From assembly GCA_963576565.1 (NCBI GenBank), contig OY755044.1, forward strand, positions 40,073,235 through 40,137,234: DNA of 64,000 bases, in the 5' to 3' direction. Shown piece by piece: positions 46,277 through 57,563 of this stretch. Made by a program: the position numbers and the translations under genes. The DNA is from Aspidapion aeneum (lineage: Eukaryota; Arthropoda; Insecta; Coleoptera; Brentidae). Every line of letters begins with the position of its first letter. Position 1 is the stretch's first letter. The notes under the pieces are model-generated. The model saw only the letters and a program-made list of their open reading frames with translations, searched no databases and was not told the DNA's origin.

Positions 46277-47016
46277 AAAAACTACTTGCGCATATTAAAA
46301 ATTGACTCTTTCCTCACTTCAGAGCCAAATTTATATAAATCCTAGCTGATCCTCTTATCAAAATTTTATCAATTTTTAAACATTTTTCTAGTTAGTCTAG
46401 TCACTGGCTCCTGTCACGTCTGTCCTAATATGTGCGCTCAGTTTAACTGCGGGGCTTTGTTAAGCACCCATAGGAATATAAAAAAAAGTTTGGTCACGTG
46501 ATCGAACTCATAGTCGTTTGGCCGCCATCTTTGAAAATGGCCGCCAAATTGATAGATTTCTTTGTTTAAGCGTATCTTCTTACCTAGTCTTCCAATTTTA
46601 ATTTTTTAAAGCTTGTTTTACTTCTTTTTTAAAGGCAAACAAATTTTGCCATTACACATTTCTTGATATTCAAGTTGTTTTTGAAATATACCAAGATTAT
46701 TAGTATTTCCGCTCGCTCGCGTCGCTTGATGAATGGGACATTTGTTTGTAGCCACAGGAGAAATTGACTGCGAAATAAATAATAAAATATACACATACAA
46801 TACTTAAAACGATTTATTTATTTTTATTACTTTTTGGTTTTTTAACAACAACATTTTTATGTTAAATTTTAAAAGTTATAGGTAAAAATTGGAAGTAATT
46901 TTATTACGGGGATCTCAACAACAACAAGAAGGAAACCCACTAGCGACATATTTTTAATTGCAATAAGCACACTAAAGCCACTTTAATTTATTTAAGTATT
47001 CTAGAACTATCGTATC
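46277..47016. other. 740 bp between the inner LINE and its right target duplicate, unexplained
   Basis: It lies inside the target duplication but is not present at the 5' end of the outer copy. Contains TTGGTCACGTGATCG, a GGCCGCCATCTTTGAAAATG stretch and AT-rich sequence. It could be extra 5' leader that the outer copy lost by truncation, a transduced flank, or another nested element. No gene seen. Confidence 0.5.
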
Positions 47017-48807
47017 GAAGAGATATATACAAACATAATAAAAAGCTTGAAGGAAGCAAGCATCGAAGCTGTTGGATACGAAGATAATAGAAATAGCAGG
47101 AAGATGTGGTGGACGGAAAAAATACAGGAAATGGTCAAAGAGAAAAAACGCACATACTTGAAATGGCTCAGTACTAAAGAACAAAGAGACCTAGAAATCT
47201 ACAGGGAAACCAAAAGACAGCTGAGAAATTTGATACGCACAGAAAAAAATTAACTGTTCGAGCGCAAATGCCACGATATCAATACACACGTAGGAGGTAG
47301 GCAGAGTTCTGAAGTATGGAAATTCATTTCTACAGTAAAAAACCCAACAAAAGAAAAACTAAACATCCAGATCATCAAACCAGAACAATGGACAGAACAC
47401 TACAAGGGACTGCTGCAGGAAACGATACCTGAATATCTGGCAGCCTCTCCGAGGAGAGACATAGAAGTACACGGAGAGGAAGTAATCATCGAAAAAGAAA
47501 TGATAAAAAATAGTATTAGAAAGCTTAAATCCGGAAATGCTAGCGGACCTGGAGGAATATATGCTGAAATGCTCAAATATGGATCAGAGAAACTAATCGA
47601 AAATCTCACATATATTATCAATCAATGCATAAACGGACATCCAGTACCTGATGATTGGAAAATTGCATTCATATCCTCAATACATAAAAAAGGAAACAAG
47701 CTGGATTGCAACAATTACAGAGGAATTTCAGTAACTAGTTCTCTCAGTAGATTGTACGGTAGGATTCTTAGAGATCTAATAGAGAAGGATTTTCATGAAC
47801 AAGAAGAAGAAGAGCAAAGTGGGTTTCGTGCAGGCAGATCTTGTAGTGATAATGTTTTTTGTCTTAAACAAGTAATTGAGAAAAGGAGCGCCAGAAATAT
47901 AGAGACTCATGTTACCTTTGTGGACCTACAAAAAGCATATGATACCGTTCCAGTAGAAAAACTATGGACAGTGCTAGAGCAGACTAATATCAATCATACA
48001 TACATAAAAGCGATAAAAGAACTATACAAAAGGTCAAAATCTAAAATTAAAATTGGAAATCGACTTTCAGAAGAATTCCTGGTAAGACAGGGATGTTGCA
48101 TTTCTCCAACTCTTTTTAAAATATATATCGCAGTAGCTCTAAAAAACTGGAAACGGAAAGTGCACGGCATGGGAATACAACTTAACGACCGATTTACCAT
48201 ATACACACTACAATTTGCTGACGACCAAGTAAATGTAGCTAATGATAAAGAGGACATGGAGTATATGATGAGAAAGTTAATTGAAGAATACCAAAAGTGG
48301 GGATTAACAGTGAACGTAGACAAGACACAGTATTGGAAACGAATCCAGTGAGTTAGAACTAGACAATGGACAAGTAATATCTCCATGCAATGAGTATGTA
48401 TACTTGGGTGTCACATTTGATAAGACAGGAACAGACTGTAAAGAACTGGAAAAAAAATAGTAAAAGCAAAAAAGGTTATTGGATGTCTTAACAGTATTTT
48501 ATGGAGCAGAGAGATAAAAAAGAATGTAAAATTTAACATATATGAAACAATGGTGAAAAGCACGCTGTTGTATGGAATAGAGACTTGTCGCATAACAGAA
48601 AAATACAAAACAAAAATGGAAAGTGTCGAAATGGATGCAATAAGAAGATCAATGAGAATATCTAGAACAGATCACATGAGATCATAAAAGAAAGAATGGG
48701 AATCGAAGGGAGCATAACGGATGACATCACTAAAAGACAACTGATATGGTACGGCTATGTATAACGGATGAACGACGAAAGATTACCAAAGCAGGTCCTA
48801 GAATGGC
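47017..48807 (+). mobile_element. RTE-like LINE, outer copy, 3' part
   Basis: Resumes with GAAGAGATATATACAAACAT, exactly continuing the sequence broken at 42951. It stops abruptly at 48807, inside the C-terminal domain, where poly-G-containing unrelated sequence starts. The missing end (about 200 bp by comparison with the inner copy) suggests a further insertion or deletion here. Confidence 0.88.
47047..48807 (+). pseudogene. Reverse transcriptase of outer RTE-like LINE, frameshifted
   Basis: Connector (MWWTEKIQEMVKEKKRTYLK), then RT from 47500 with SGPGGIYAEMLK, FVDLQKAYDTVP (A), RQGCCISPTLF (B) and FADDQVNVAND (C). The frame breaks near 47250 (one extra base in an A run) and at 48335 (loss within the CAGTA..TTG..GAAAACG stretch). 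A small in-frame deletion relative to the inner copy lies just before motif B. Confidence 0.88.
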
Positions 48808-48854
48808 TTTATGGGGGTTCTGGCTCACTTTGGGGGGGGGGGGGGTTGTAGGGC

Positions 48855-49325
48855 CTTAAATCAGTAAAATTTACTAAAAACGAGCGAACCGTAGAAAAAA
48901 TTGGATGAAAAAATCGAGTGAACCGAAGCAAACGAGCGAACGTGAGCAAAAATTGAATGAAAACATCGAGCAAACCGTAGCTGTCGCGCTATTCGGCGAC
49001 CTTTAAAATCAGTCAAATTTATTAAAAACGAGCGAACGGTAGCAAAAATTAAACGAAAAAATCGAGTGAACCGAAGCAATCGATCTCTAAATTTAGTCAA
49101 ATTTACTAAAAACGAGCGAACCGTAGCAAAAATTGAACGAAAAAATCGAGCAAACCGTAGCTGTCGCGCTATTCGGCGACCTCTAAAATCAGTCAAATTT
49201 ATTAAAAACGAGCGAACTGAAGCAAAAATTGAAGAAAAAAATCGAGCAAACCGAAGCTGTCGCGCTATTCGACGACCTCTAAAATCAGTTAATTTTACGA
49301 AAATCGAGCAAACCGAAGGAAAAAT
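48855..49325. repeat. Tandem repeat of about 90-bp units
   Basis: Units contain AAAAACGAGCGAACCGTAGC, AAAAATCGAGCAAACCG and GCTGTCGCGCTATTCGGCGA (at about 48979, 49161 and 49255), each followed by CCTCTAAAATCAGTCAAATT. Possibly part of the left terminal region of the Polinton, whose termini often hold tandem repeats; this is inference. Confidence 0.75.
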
Positions 49326-50407
49326 TTATTGAAAATGTGTTACTATAGTCAAAATAATAAAAGATCCAGAAGTTCTAGCCCAAGTAAACTCTTGTGTTTT
49401 TTAGACGATAATGAGAAAAAGCAACGAACCCGCGTGTTACCCTTGCATCAAATTGAGCTAACCGCGTACTACTATAGTTGAAATTATAAAAAAGCATAAA
49501 TTTTTTTTTTTAAATCCCAAAGTTTAGATGAAATTGTGAAAAAAGCGACTAACCGCGTGTTAGCATAAATATCAATTTAGAAAGGTGACTAACCGAACCA
49601 AACATTTAACGAAATAACCAACACAGGTCAGGTTTGATAAACAAATTCATGCATTTGCAAAATGTAATAATAATACAGTTTTCTGTAAATATAACATAAA
49701 AATTACAGAAATCTTCGATCGAAAATATCCATTTGTACTTTTCAATACAGAAATCTGTATTTGAAACTATGCATTGGTATTTTTCAATATAGAAATATCT
49801 AGCTTTCGAGTGCTGTGAAGAGTGGCGTTAGCCGTTAGCGTTGCTGCTTTCAATTAATATATGTCTATCTTTCGAATGCTGTGAATAGATGGCGCTGCGC
49901 GATGTATTTGTCCCTAGTAGCACGACACAGGTTGTCTAAATATTAGCTTTGAATTATTATGGTTTATTAAATGTTAAGAAGCTTATGTTTGTGTACTACA
50001 TTGTGTGATTAAGTTAGAAATCTTGATATTCTGTGTTAGTAGTTTAAAGTTCAACATTTTTTTATTCAGAAGAATCTATCAAAAGTTTACAATACATAAT
50101 GGATTTTCATTTCAACTGTTTTGCGTTATGATGCAATCCTAATACTTATATGCGCTGGTTCTATTGTAAAATAAATAACTGTTAACAAACGATTTTAAAA
50201 ACACACTTACAAACTGTGATTAAATAGCTGATTGTAAAATAATGAATAATTAAACTTAAAAAATTTTAAGGTTTTGGTTGTATGTCCGGCTGAGGCCTGA
50301 TTTTTACGTAGGTCATTCGGACTCGCGGTTCTACTGCAGCGCGCTTGGGCTCGAAAGTATTCGAGAACCTTCATTGGCAGACCGCGAACAGTTGCTTGTA
50401 CACATAA
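49326..50407. other. Non-coding left region of the Polinton or its flank
   Basis: AT-rich, with recurring AACCGCGTGTTA / AACCGCGTACTA words around 49435, 49460 and 49550. No coding sequence seen until the polymerase gene. The element's left boundary lies somewhere between 48808 and here. Confidence 0.5.
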
Positions 50408-50420
50408 CTATATATAAACT
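50408..50420 (+). promoter_or_regulatory. TATA box upstream of the polymerase gene
   Basis: CTATATATAAACT lies about 100 bases before the ATG at 50520. Similar TATATAA elements precede most other genes of this element. Confidence 0.6.
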
Positions 50421-50519
50421 AAAGTAGGTTAAACGAAAGTCAGTGCAAATTGCATCATATTTAAAACTGTTAAAAGTGGTAAACGATCAGTGAAAGTTTT
50501 TTATATTCAGTATATAAAA

Positions 50520-53500
50520 ATGCATTTGTGCACTGTTTGCAACAAATCTTTTGCGTATCTTAAAGGTTTAAGACGTCATCAACGAGATAATTGTAAGGTT
50601 GAAGCCACCGCCGACCATAGCCCTTCGAAGAAACAAAAAATAGAAAATCGATGTGAAAGATGTGAAAAGAATTTTTCCCGTCAAGAACATTTAAGACGAC
50701 ACCAGGAAAAGGAATGTAAGTTAAAAAATCGTGTTGATTTACCTTCAACATCAAAAAAGAGCTGTAATATTGAAATGGAGCTATGCACAATCTGTGATGT
50801 CGATATCCAGAAACGATATTTGATGGCACATCAACGCAGTGAAGCACACCGGAATAAATCATGTAAACAATTGTCTGATGAGGTAATTTTACAAACTCCT
50901 TTTAAGTCGAGGTTGGCAAGTTATAGATTACTTTGTCGGAATTCCGAAATGGACTATAAAAGATGTTTTGCTGATATGAAGAACCAAGTGTTGCAGTTAT
51001 TACAAAAGTCAATCGACGAACATTGTGCTGTAAAGGTTAATATGGAGTTATTTGCAGAGTTTTTGCATCCAATCAAAGAAATATGCTCAATAAAATCATT
51101 AAATACTTCCAATCTGATAGTATGTGAAGGCTCCGACCTGTCTGTTGTTTATGAAAACTTTGCGGATCAAATGCTGGCTCAAAGTACAGAATTCCAGGAG
51201 AGTGGATCGGGTTGGGCCTTGCACAGGATTTTTCACCTGGAAGTCAACATAAATAGGTATACACCTCTCAAAGGTAACTCATATATCAAGTTACCGAAAA
51301 GTATAGAAAAGAAAAAGGCTGTAGTGAATATTCAAAATAGCGATAATGCTTGCTTTGCATGGGCAGTCACATCAGCATTGTATCCAGCTCAGAAAAACTC
51401 CAATAGAACCACATCATATCCCCATTATTCATCAGTTCTGGACTTTACAGGTATCGAAATGCCGGTTCAAGTAAAAGATATATCTAAATTTGAAACTTTA
51501 AATGATATATCGATAAATGTATATGGATTGGAGCAACAATCCGAAAATAATAAATATGTTGTGGGACCACTTCATTATTCTGGAAGCCGACTTCAGAAGC
51601 ATATCAACTTGCTGTTACTATTTGTATGTGTTAAAACCCACCACTGTTGGATAAAAGACCTTTCAGGTTTGGTAAGAAGTCAGATTACATCACACAATAC
51701 AAAACTTTATTTTTGTGATGGTTGTTTGATTCACTTTTATACTCCACAACATTTGCTACGTCATCAGCAACAGGATTGTGGCCAGGTTTATGTTAAAACA
51801 CCTTCCACTGAATGGAAGATAAATATGGTAGATTGAGTAAAGAAAATATTTTAAAGTTTAATAGCTATGAAAAACAATTAAAAATACCATTCTTGGTCTA
51901 TGCAGACTGTGAGAAAACTTGGAGGTTTGTGACCCAGATCCCAACAGATCATATACAACTAAAAATATTATACATAAACCATATGCATTTGCATATATAA
52001 TAAAGTGTTCATTTGACGATTCACTTTCAAAATTTGAGCTATATCGTGGACCAGATGCCGCCCTAGAATTTATAAAAAGGCTCGAGTGTGACCTAAGAGA
52101 GCTGTATAATAAATACTTAAAAGAAATCACTCCAATGACACCTTTGACCACACAAAAAAGGTTTTTAAAACAATCAGCAAAAACGTATGGCATTTGTGAT
52201 GAACCTTTTACAACAGAAGAAAAAATTGTGACTGATCATTGTCACATAACAGGGAAAAAGCGCTATCTTGCCACACACTCAATATGCAACTTACAACATA
52301 AGATACCATCATTCGTACCAATATTTTTCCACAATCTAAGCGGTTATGACTGTCACATGTTTATCAAGGAGCTGTGTTGCCACGAAGACAATATTGATGT
52401 GATAGCCAAAAACAAGGAAAATTACATTTCATTCACCAAATCACTCTATGTAGACAGCTATAAAGACAGAGGGAAAGATGGTAAACAAATATTTAAAAAT
52501 GCGATTTCTAGACAGCTTTAAATTTTTGGCAGGCTCGCTGGATACTTTTAGCAAGGGATTGGATACTAATATGTTTTTAGAGACACGAAAACACTTTGAC
52601 ACCCAAGAAAAATTTGATTTAATGCGGCAAAAGGGTGTCTTTCCCTACAGTTATTTAACAGACTTAAATAAATTGGAGGACAAAAACCTGCCAACAAAAG
52701 ATCAATTTTATGATCATCTAAGAGAAGAACATATATCTGATGACGATTACGAGCGAGCAAAGAAAGTGTAGGAGGTGTTTAGCTGTCAGAATTTGGGTGA
52801 ATATGCCGACATATATTTATTAAATGATTGTTTGTTATTAACCGATGTTTTTGAAGAATTTAGGAGCAAATCGATAAATACATACAGGCTTGATCCTGCT
52901 CAATACTTTACTCTTCCATCCCTATCATTTGACTGCATGTTGAAAATGACTAAAGTCGAATTGGAGCTGCTTACAGACATCGACATGCTCCATTTCTTTA
53001 AAAAAGGAATAAGGGGTGGAATTAGTCAGTGTAGTGAGAGATTACACTATGCAAATAACAAATACCTACCCGAATACGATCCAAATAAACCCTCCTCCTA
53101 CATAATGTATCTTGATGCAACGAATCTATACGGGCATAGCATGTCTCAAACTCTTCCAACAGGAGGATTTAGATGGTTAAAACAACAAGAAACTTCAAGT
53201 TTTAATGTGCTCGATATACCAGATAACAACGAATTAGGTTATGTTCTGGAAGTGGATATATGCTATCCCAGAGAATTGCATGACAAACATGCCGATTTAC
53301 CCTTTTTAGCTGAGAACATAATACCACCTGGATCAAAATCCAAAATTCCCAAACTAATTCCAAATCTATATGATAAAAACAAATACATCATACATTACAG
53401 GAATTTGAAACAGGCGGTTCAAAATGGTCTAAAGATTACCAAAATTTACAGAATAATCGAGTTTCAACAATCAGAGTGGTTGAAAGAATACATCGATACA

Positions 53501-54346
53501 AATACCGACTTACGAAATAAAAGTAAAAGCAATTTTGAACGTGATTTATACAAATTATTCAACAATGCCGTCTTTGGAAAAACAATGGAAAATGTAGACA
53601 AATATAATGACATCAAACTTGTAACAAGTTGGAACAGTTATTTAAGAAGGGAAGGTGCAAGATCCCTATTGAGTAGACCAAATTATAAAAGTTCCCCAAT
53701 CTTTACCGAAAACCTTGTTGCTATCCAGATGGAAAAATTAAAAATTTGCTATAACAAACCCATATATTTGGGTTTCTGTATTCTAGATCTTTCTAAAACG
53801 GTGATATATGAGTTTTTCTATAACGTTATAAAGAAGGAATTTGGATCGAATGCGACAATGATATACTGCGACACAGATTCTCAAATAATTAAGGTTTTTA
53901 CTGACGATTTTTATAAATTTATCAAAGAAAATCCCCAAAACTTTGATACATCCAACTATAATGAGAATAACCAATATAATATAACGAAAAATCTCTCTAT
54001 ATTGGGGAGAATGAAGGATGAATTTGCTGGAGATTCAATTCAAACGTTCATAGGAACCGGTGCTAAGGCATATTACGTGAAATCTCTATCGAAAGAAACC
54101 AAAAAGTCAAAAGGTGTTAAGAAATATGTCATTAACAAGAACCTAACAGAACTGGATTACCTAAATGTTGTGAGAGAGAGACAAGGTATGATATTTCGTA
54201 AGATGAACACTTTTAGCTCTGATATGCATGTCGTTTATACAGAGATTATTAATAAAGTCGTCCTGTCACATCACGATAATAAAAGATTCCTAATACCGAA
54301 CACGACATGCACGCTACCTTGGGGGCACTATGACATTGATCAGTGA
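50520..54346 (+). pseudogene. PolB: Protein-primed DNA polymerase B with N-terminal zinc fingers, broken
   Basis: The ATG at 50520 starts directly on a C2H2 finger (CTVCNKSF), followed by a second (CERCEKNFSRQEHLRRHQEK). The first frame runs to 51836 and includes the conserved NACFAWAVTSALYPA block and a further Cys/His cluster (YFCDGCLIHFYTPQHLLRH). Exonuclease motifs follow: YADCEKT (I), HNLSGYDCHMF (II), YLLNDCLLLTDVF (III). A DHCHITGK...CNL metal-binding block stands between I and II. Polymerase motifs: YLDATNLYGHSM (A), LFNNAVFGKTMEN (B), YCDTDSQ (C), then KAYYV. Breaks: frameshifts near 51820, 51925 and 52490, and a TAG at 52769-52771. The C-terminal 523 codons (52775-54346) are intact. 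Replicates the element; ends before a polyadenylation-like ATAATAAAGG at about 54523. Confidence 0.92.
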
Positions 54347-54579
54347 TTAAATTAATGTATTTTTTTTAGTTTGTAGAAAAAATTTGAATTGTACCATTTT
54401 TTATGTGTCTTCTTAAAAACTTATAACTAAAAAATGTATAAATTTTGTGGTAATTTCTGTTATTTAAAGGATGTAGTGTTTAAAGGAAGGAATTGTACAG
54501 AATGTAATTTTTTATTTTAAACCTATAATAAAGGGATTAGTAAATAAAAAAGACATTGTTTTTATTGCAAATGTTTATT
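54347..54579. other. Short non-coding spacer after the polymerase gene
   Basis: AT-rich; contains AATAAA-like signals serving the convergent genes on either side. Confidence 0.5.
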
Positions 54580-54589
54580 AACTTTTTGT

Positions 54590-55120
54590 TTTTTTTTTTT
54601 TTATTTGTCAAACACACTGTGTTTTTCTTATTACAATCTAGTCAGTAAGACTAATTAGCAATTTTGTTTTAACTTAATTTACTAGAAAAGTAAGATTTAA
54701 ACTTAGGGTTCACTCAACAGTTCTCCCCGCTTTCTTTAGTCTGTAACTCACAATTGTGTTGTGTTTATAGCATTATTTTGTTTTATGTGTAATTCACTTA
54801 GTTTACTAGCTCAAACGGCTTCACTCTTTTTAGTCGTCGAACTAGCATAGTATTGTCTAGAAGCTGAATTGCTTCCACATTCACATGCCCATGGAGTCTA
54901 TCTTCATGGCTTTTTGCGTACTTTTTTATAGTCTCTGCTACAGTTTCGATTTTTAGATCTCGATGAAGGTCACTATTTCGAACGTACCAAGGTGCATTCA
55001 CAATGTTTCTTAATACTTTATTTTGAAATCTCTGTACAACTAGAATGTTACTCTCTTTAGCACAACCCCATAGTTGAATACCATATGTCCATACTGGTTT
55101 CAGTATTTGTCTATAAAGCA
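54590..55120 (-). mobile_element. 5'-truncated jockey-type LINE inserted in the Polinton
   Basis: Perfect 10-bp duplication AACTTTTTGT at 54580-54589 and 55121-55130. A poly-T run (54590-54602) is the poly-A tail of a minus-strand insert. The minus-strand frame (55120-54798) has the jockey C-terminal pattern YGIQLWGCAK and QNKVLRNIVNAPWYVRN. Only about 530 bp of the 3' end is present. Confidence 0.92.
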
Positions 55121-55787
55121 AACTTTTTGTGAGTTAATAAATAAAAGCTCTTTTATAATACATATTTCTAAACTATCAACTAACTTTGCTAAACTATTTA
55201 AAACAAAGAAAACATGTGAATACTGTTCATCAAAACACAGAGTACTCGCAACTTTAACAAATCGATTATAAAAACCATTAAAGTTTATTCTAACAAGTGT
55301 TTGGATTTTGTCCTGCAAAAAAAGATTCCAAATATAAAAATTCTTCCAAGTCATTTTGAAACAAGATGATGTTTTTATTATTTCTTGCAAATTTAACAAC
55401 TTTCACTTCTCCCAAAATATCAGGTAATATGGAAAATTTAGTAAATTTCCATTCAGACTGTATGTGTTGACCTTTTAAAAAGTAGTTTTCGTAAATATCT
55501 CTTAAAATTTTTATCAACTCGGGCAACTCTTGCGGGTTTATGCACACCCATTTCTTATCAACACTATTCTCGAGTTTAATAATTGGAGTAAATTCTTCTA
55601 GCAGCGAAACGTGTAGTCCAGTACTAAGCATATTATAACCATCATTCAACCGAAGTATGCTTTCACAAATTAGTTGGGGGGCGTTCCAAGTATTGTTGTC
55701 AACATCATTTTCAAAACCAGGTCCGGAATGGCATCTGGAAGAGTAATCACTACCAAAACTGGTACAACTGGAGTCACTGTAATACAT
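55100..55787 (-). pseudogene. Polinton gene of unknown function, frameshifted and interrupted at its end by the LINE
   Basis: ATG at 55787 (MYYSDSSCTSFGS). An acidic to neutral protein with conserved-looking stretch KLENSVDKKWVCINPQELPE and a frameshift near 55310, after which the second frame continues (FYNRFVKVAST to SQKV). Removing the LINE and one copy of its target repeat leaves a natural stop after a few more codons, so the insertion hit the last codons. Proteins of this kind occur beside capsid genes in insect Polintons, but I do not recognise a function. A CCTATATAAG box (minus strand, 55841-55850) lies just upstream. Confidence 0.6.
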
Positions 55788-55902
55788 CTTCTTATTCACT
55801 GTTACTGGTTAATTATGAATCTGGCGTGGAGTGATTCCTCCTTATATAGGTCATAAAAATGAGGGCGTGATTCAGTGCGAAGACGCTATTAAAGTTTGCT
55901 TA

Positions 55903-56124
55903 TTAAAAAAAAAATATATATATTTTATTTATAATTTTTGTTTTTTGTCTGCAGTCTGTAAATTCCTTTGTTAGCTTTAACAGATTAAACTTTTTAAAAA
56001 CTTGCTGCTTAATTTCATACATTTCCAAAATCTTTTTTAACTCTTGCAAATTGTTTAAATGCTTTTCCAGACGACGATGATATCTCTCTTGTTGCAACTT
56101 TTGCCGTACACTATGTGATGGCAT
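55903..56124 (-). CDS. Small basic coiled-coil protein of the Polinton
   Basis: 73 codons, MPSHSVRQKLQQERYHRRLE followed by a Leu/Glu/Lys heptad-like region (HLNNLQELKKILEMYEIKQQ) and a Phe-rich end. The ATG is 30-45 bases downstream of TTATATATAAGAG (minus strand, 56155-56167). It lies between the capsid gene and the previous gene on the same strand. Probably a small virion or assembly protein; no family recognised. Confidence 0.55.
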   Translation of the reverse strand: MPSHSVRQKLQQERYHRRLEKHLNNLQELKKILEMYEIKQQVFKKFNLLKLTKEFTDCRQKTKIINKIYIFFF

Positions 56125-56171
56125 TGTAAATACTAAAAACTGTTGCGACTGTTGCTCTTATATATAAAAAA

Positions 56172-57360
56172 TTATACCTGTCTGGCAGTTTTTGTCAGTG
56201 GGTTGTAGGAAAACATTTTATCATATATCACGAGACAGAATGCGGTTGTTTTTGCTGGAACGTCTTTGTGTGTTTCAAAGGTTACTCTCATGGTAATGTT
56301 GGAAGATTGCACAGTATCCCTCTGAAAGGTTGTATCAATATACAGCAATGGCGCCAGCTCCAAGTATTCTAAAGGTGAAAATAGCGGATCAGTGATAGGG
56401 ACTCCGTAGTAGGAACTTTGAAATTTTGAATACATTTCATACGCCGATGCAAATTGGTTTTTATCAATATCCAAAAAGATCTCGTTATAGGGATATCTCT
56501 CTCCATTCAAGTAAACATGAATATTTCTTAAATTGATGTGATAAAATCTTGCTCTGTCAGCTCCTGGTTGATCTTCTCTATTAGTTTGAAATCCAATTAT
56601 TACGTGTCGGGCAGCTTCTGCCTTTACAGATGTTTTTATTTGCCAATTGTGTCGAGTTGTTTGCATAAGTTCGGGATACTCTACCAGTTCCCATCGTCGA
56701 AAATTAATTGGGATCTCTGTACCTTTGTTTACAATCTTTGATAATGTTAGTTCGGTGGGGATATTTGTTGTTACATGTGGCATCATCCATCGCATGGTTG
56801 TTAGTAAAATTTTAACTTTTTCACCAGCAATATCATTTTTTATACAATTGTTATCTGAATTGGATCGTATCAAAGTTAACTGTTGCTTTGAATTTAAGAT
56901 AATTTTTCTATAATCTTCAAAAAATCCAAGCAAATTTCTCAATGGATAAATAGCATTAAAATTGCCTTTCTTGTCACACAGTATGCTGGCTTCATTGAAT
57001 TTAATGTTTGGAAACCAACCTGCATTTCGCAGTTTTTTGCTTTCGCCATTGCTTAGCGAACAATATCCTTTAAGCAAGATGGTAGTACCCACATCTCTTA
57101 CAAAATCGACAGTGACATCATTCAAGTCGTATCTTATTTCTTTAAACATAAACGCAATTGGGTTGATGCTAAATTTCATGTTTTCCGAAAATATTCCATC
57201 ATTGGTTAGCTGTCCTTCAATGTATAGATAACTCTCACATGGCTTCAACATCTGGTATAACAATTTTAATTTCGTCATTGTTGTTTAATTTGTTGGGTAA
57301 AAATGGATCGTAGGAATAGGTCTCGTATCTTATGACCGAGTTATCCTCATTGTCTCCTTA
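56172..57360 (-). pseudogene. MCP: Major capsid protein (double jelly-roll), frameshifted near the N terminus
   Basis: The main frame (57278-56172, 368 codons) has features of the insect Polinton capsid family: SYLYIEGQL near the start, FMFKEIRYDLNDVTVDFVRD, LKGYCSLSNGESKKLRNAGW, GFFEDYRKIILNSKQQLTLI, RWMMPHVTTNIP, RHVIIGFQTNREDQPGADRA, and YEMYSKFQSSYYG. Sequence upstream of a frameshift near 57238 continues the family's N terminus (NNNDEIKIVIPDVEA) in another frame to about 57360, where no start codon remains. Forms the hexon-like trimers of the icosahedral capsid. Same strand as the minor capsid gene, as usual. Confidence 0.88.
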
Positions 57361-57563
57361 GTTTTAAACCAAGTGATCTCAGAAAAGCGCGGTTGGTCTT
57401 TGTTAACTGTTTTGAAGCCGGTGTAAGACTAACTAATGAGTTGGTTTTTTTTCTTTCTCTTATACGATTTTTTTGCGTGGGTATGTTGGTGGGAGTTAAA
57501 ACTGTTTTGACTTAAATACTTTAGCACCATGCTTTCTGTTACGCGACAGTTTAAATAATGATT

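Noticed and set aside
48861..49332. Arg/Phe-rich open frames on both strands
   Set aside because: Periodic translation of the roughly 90-bp tandem repeat.
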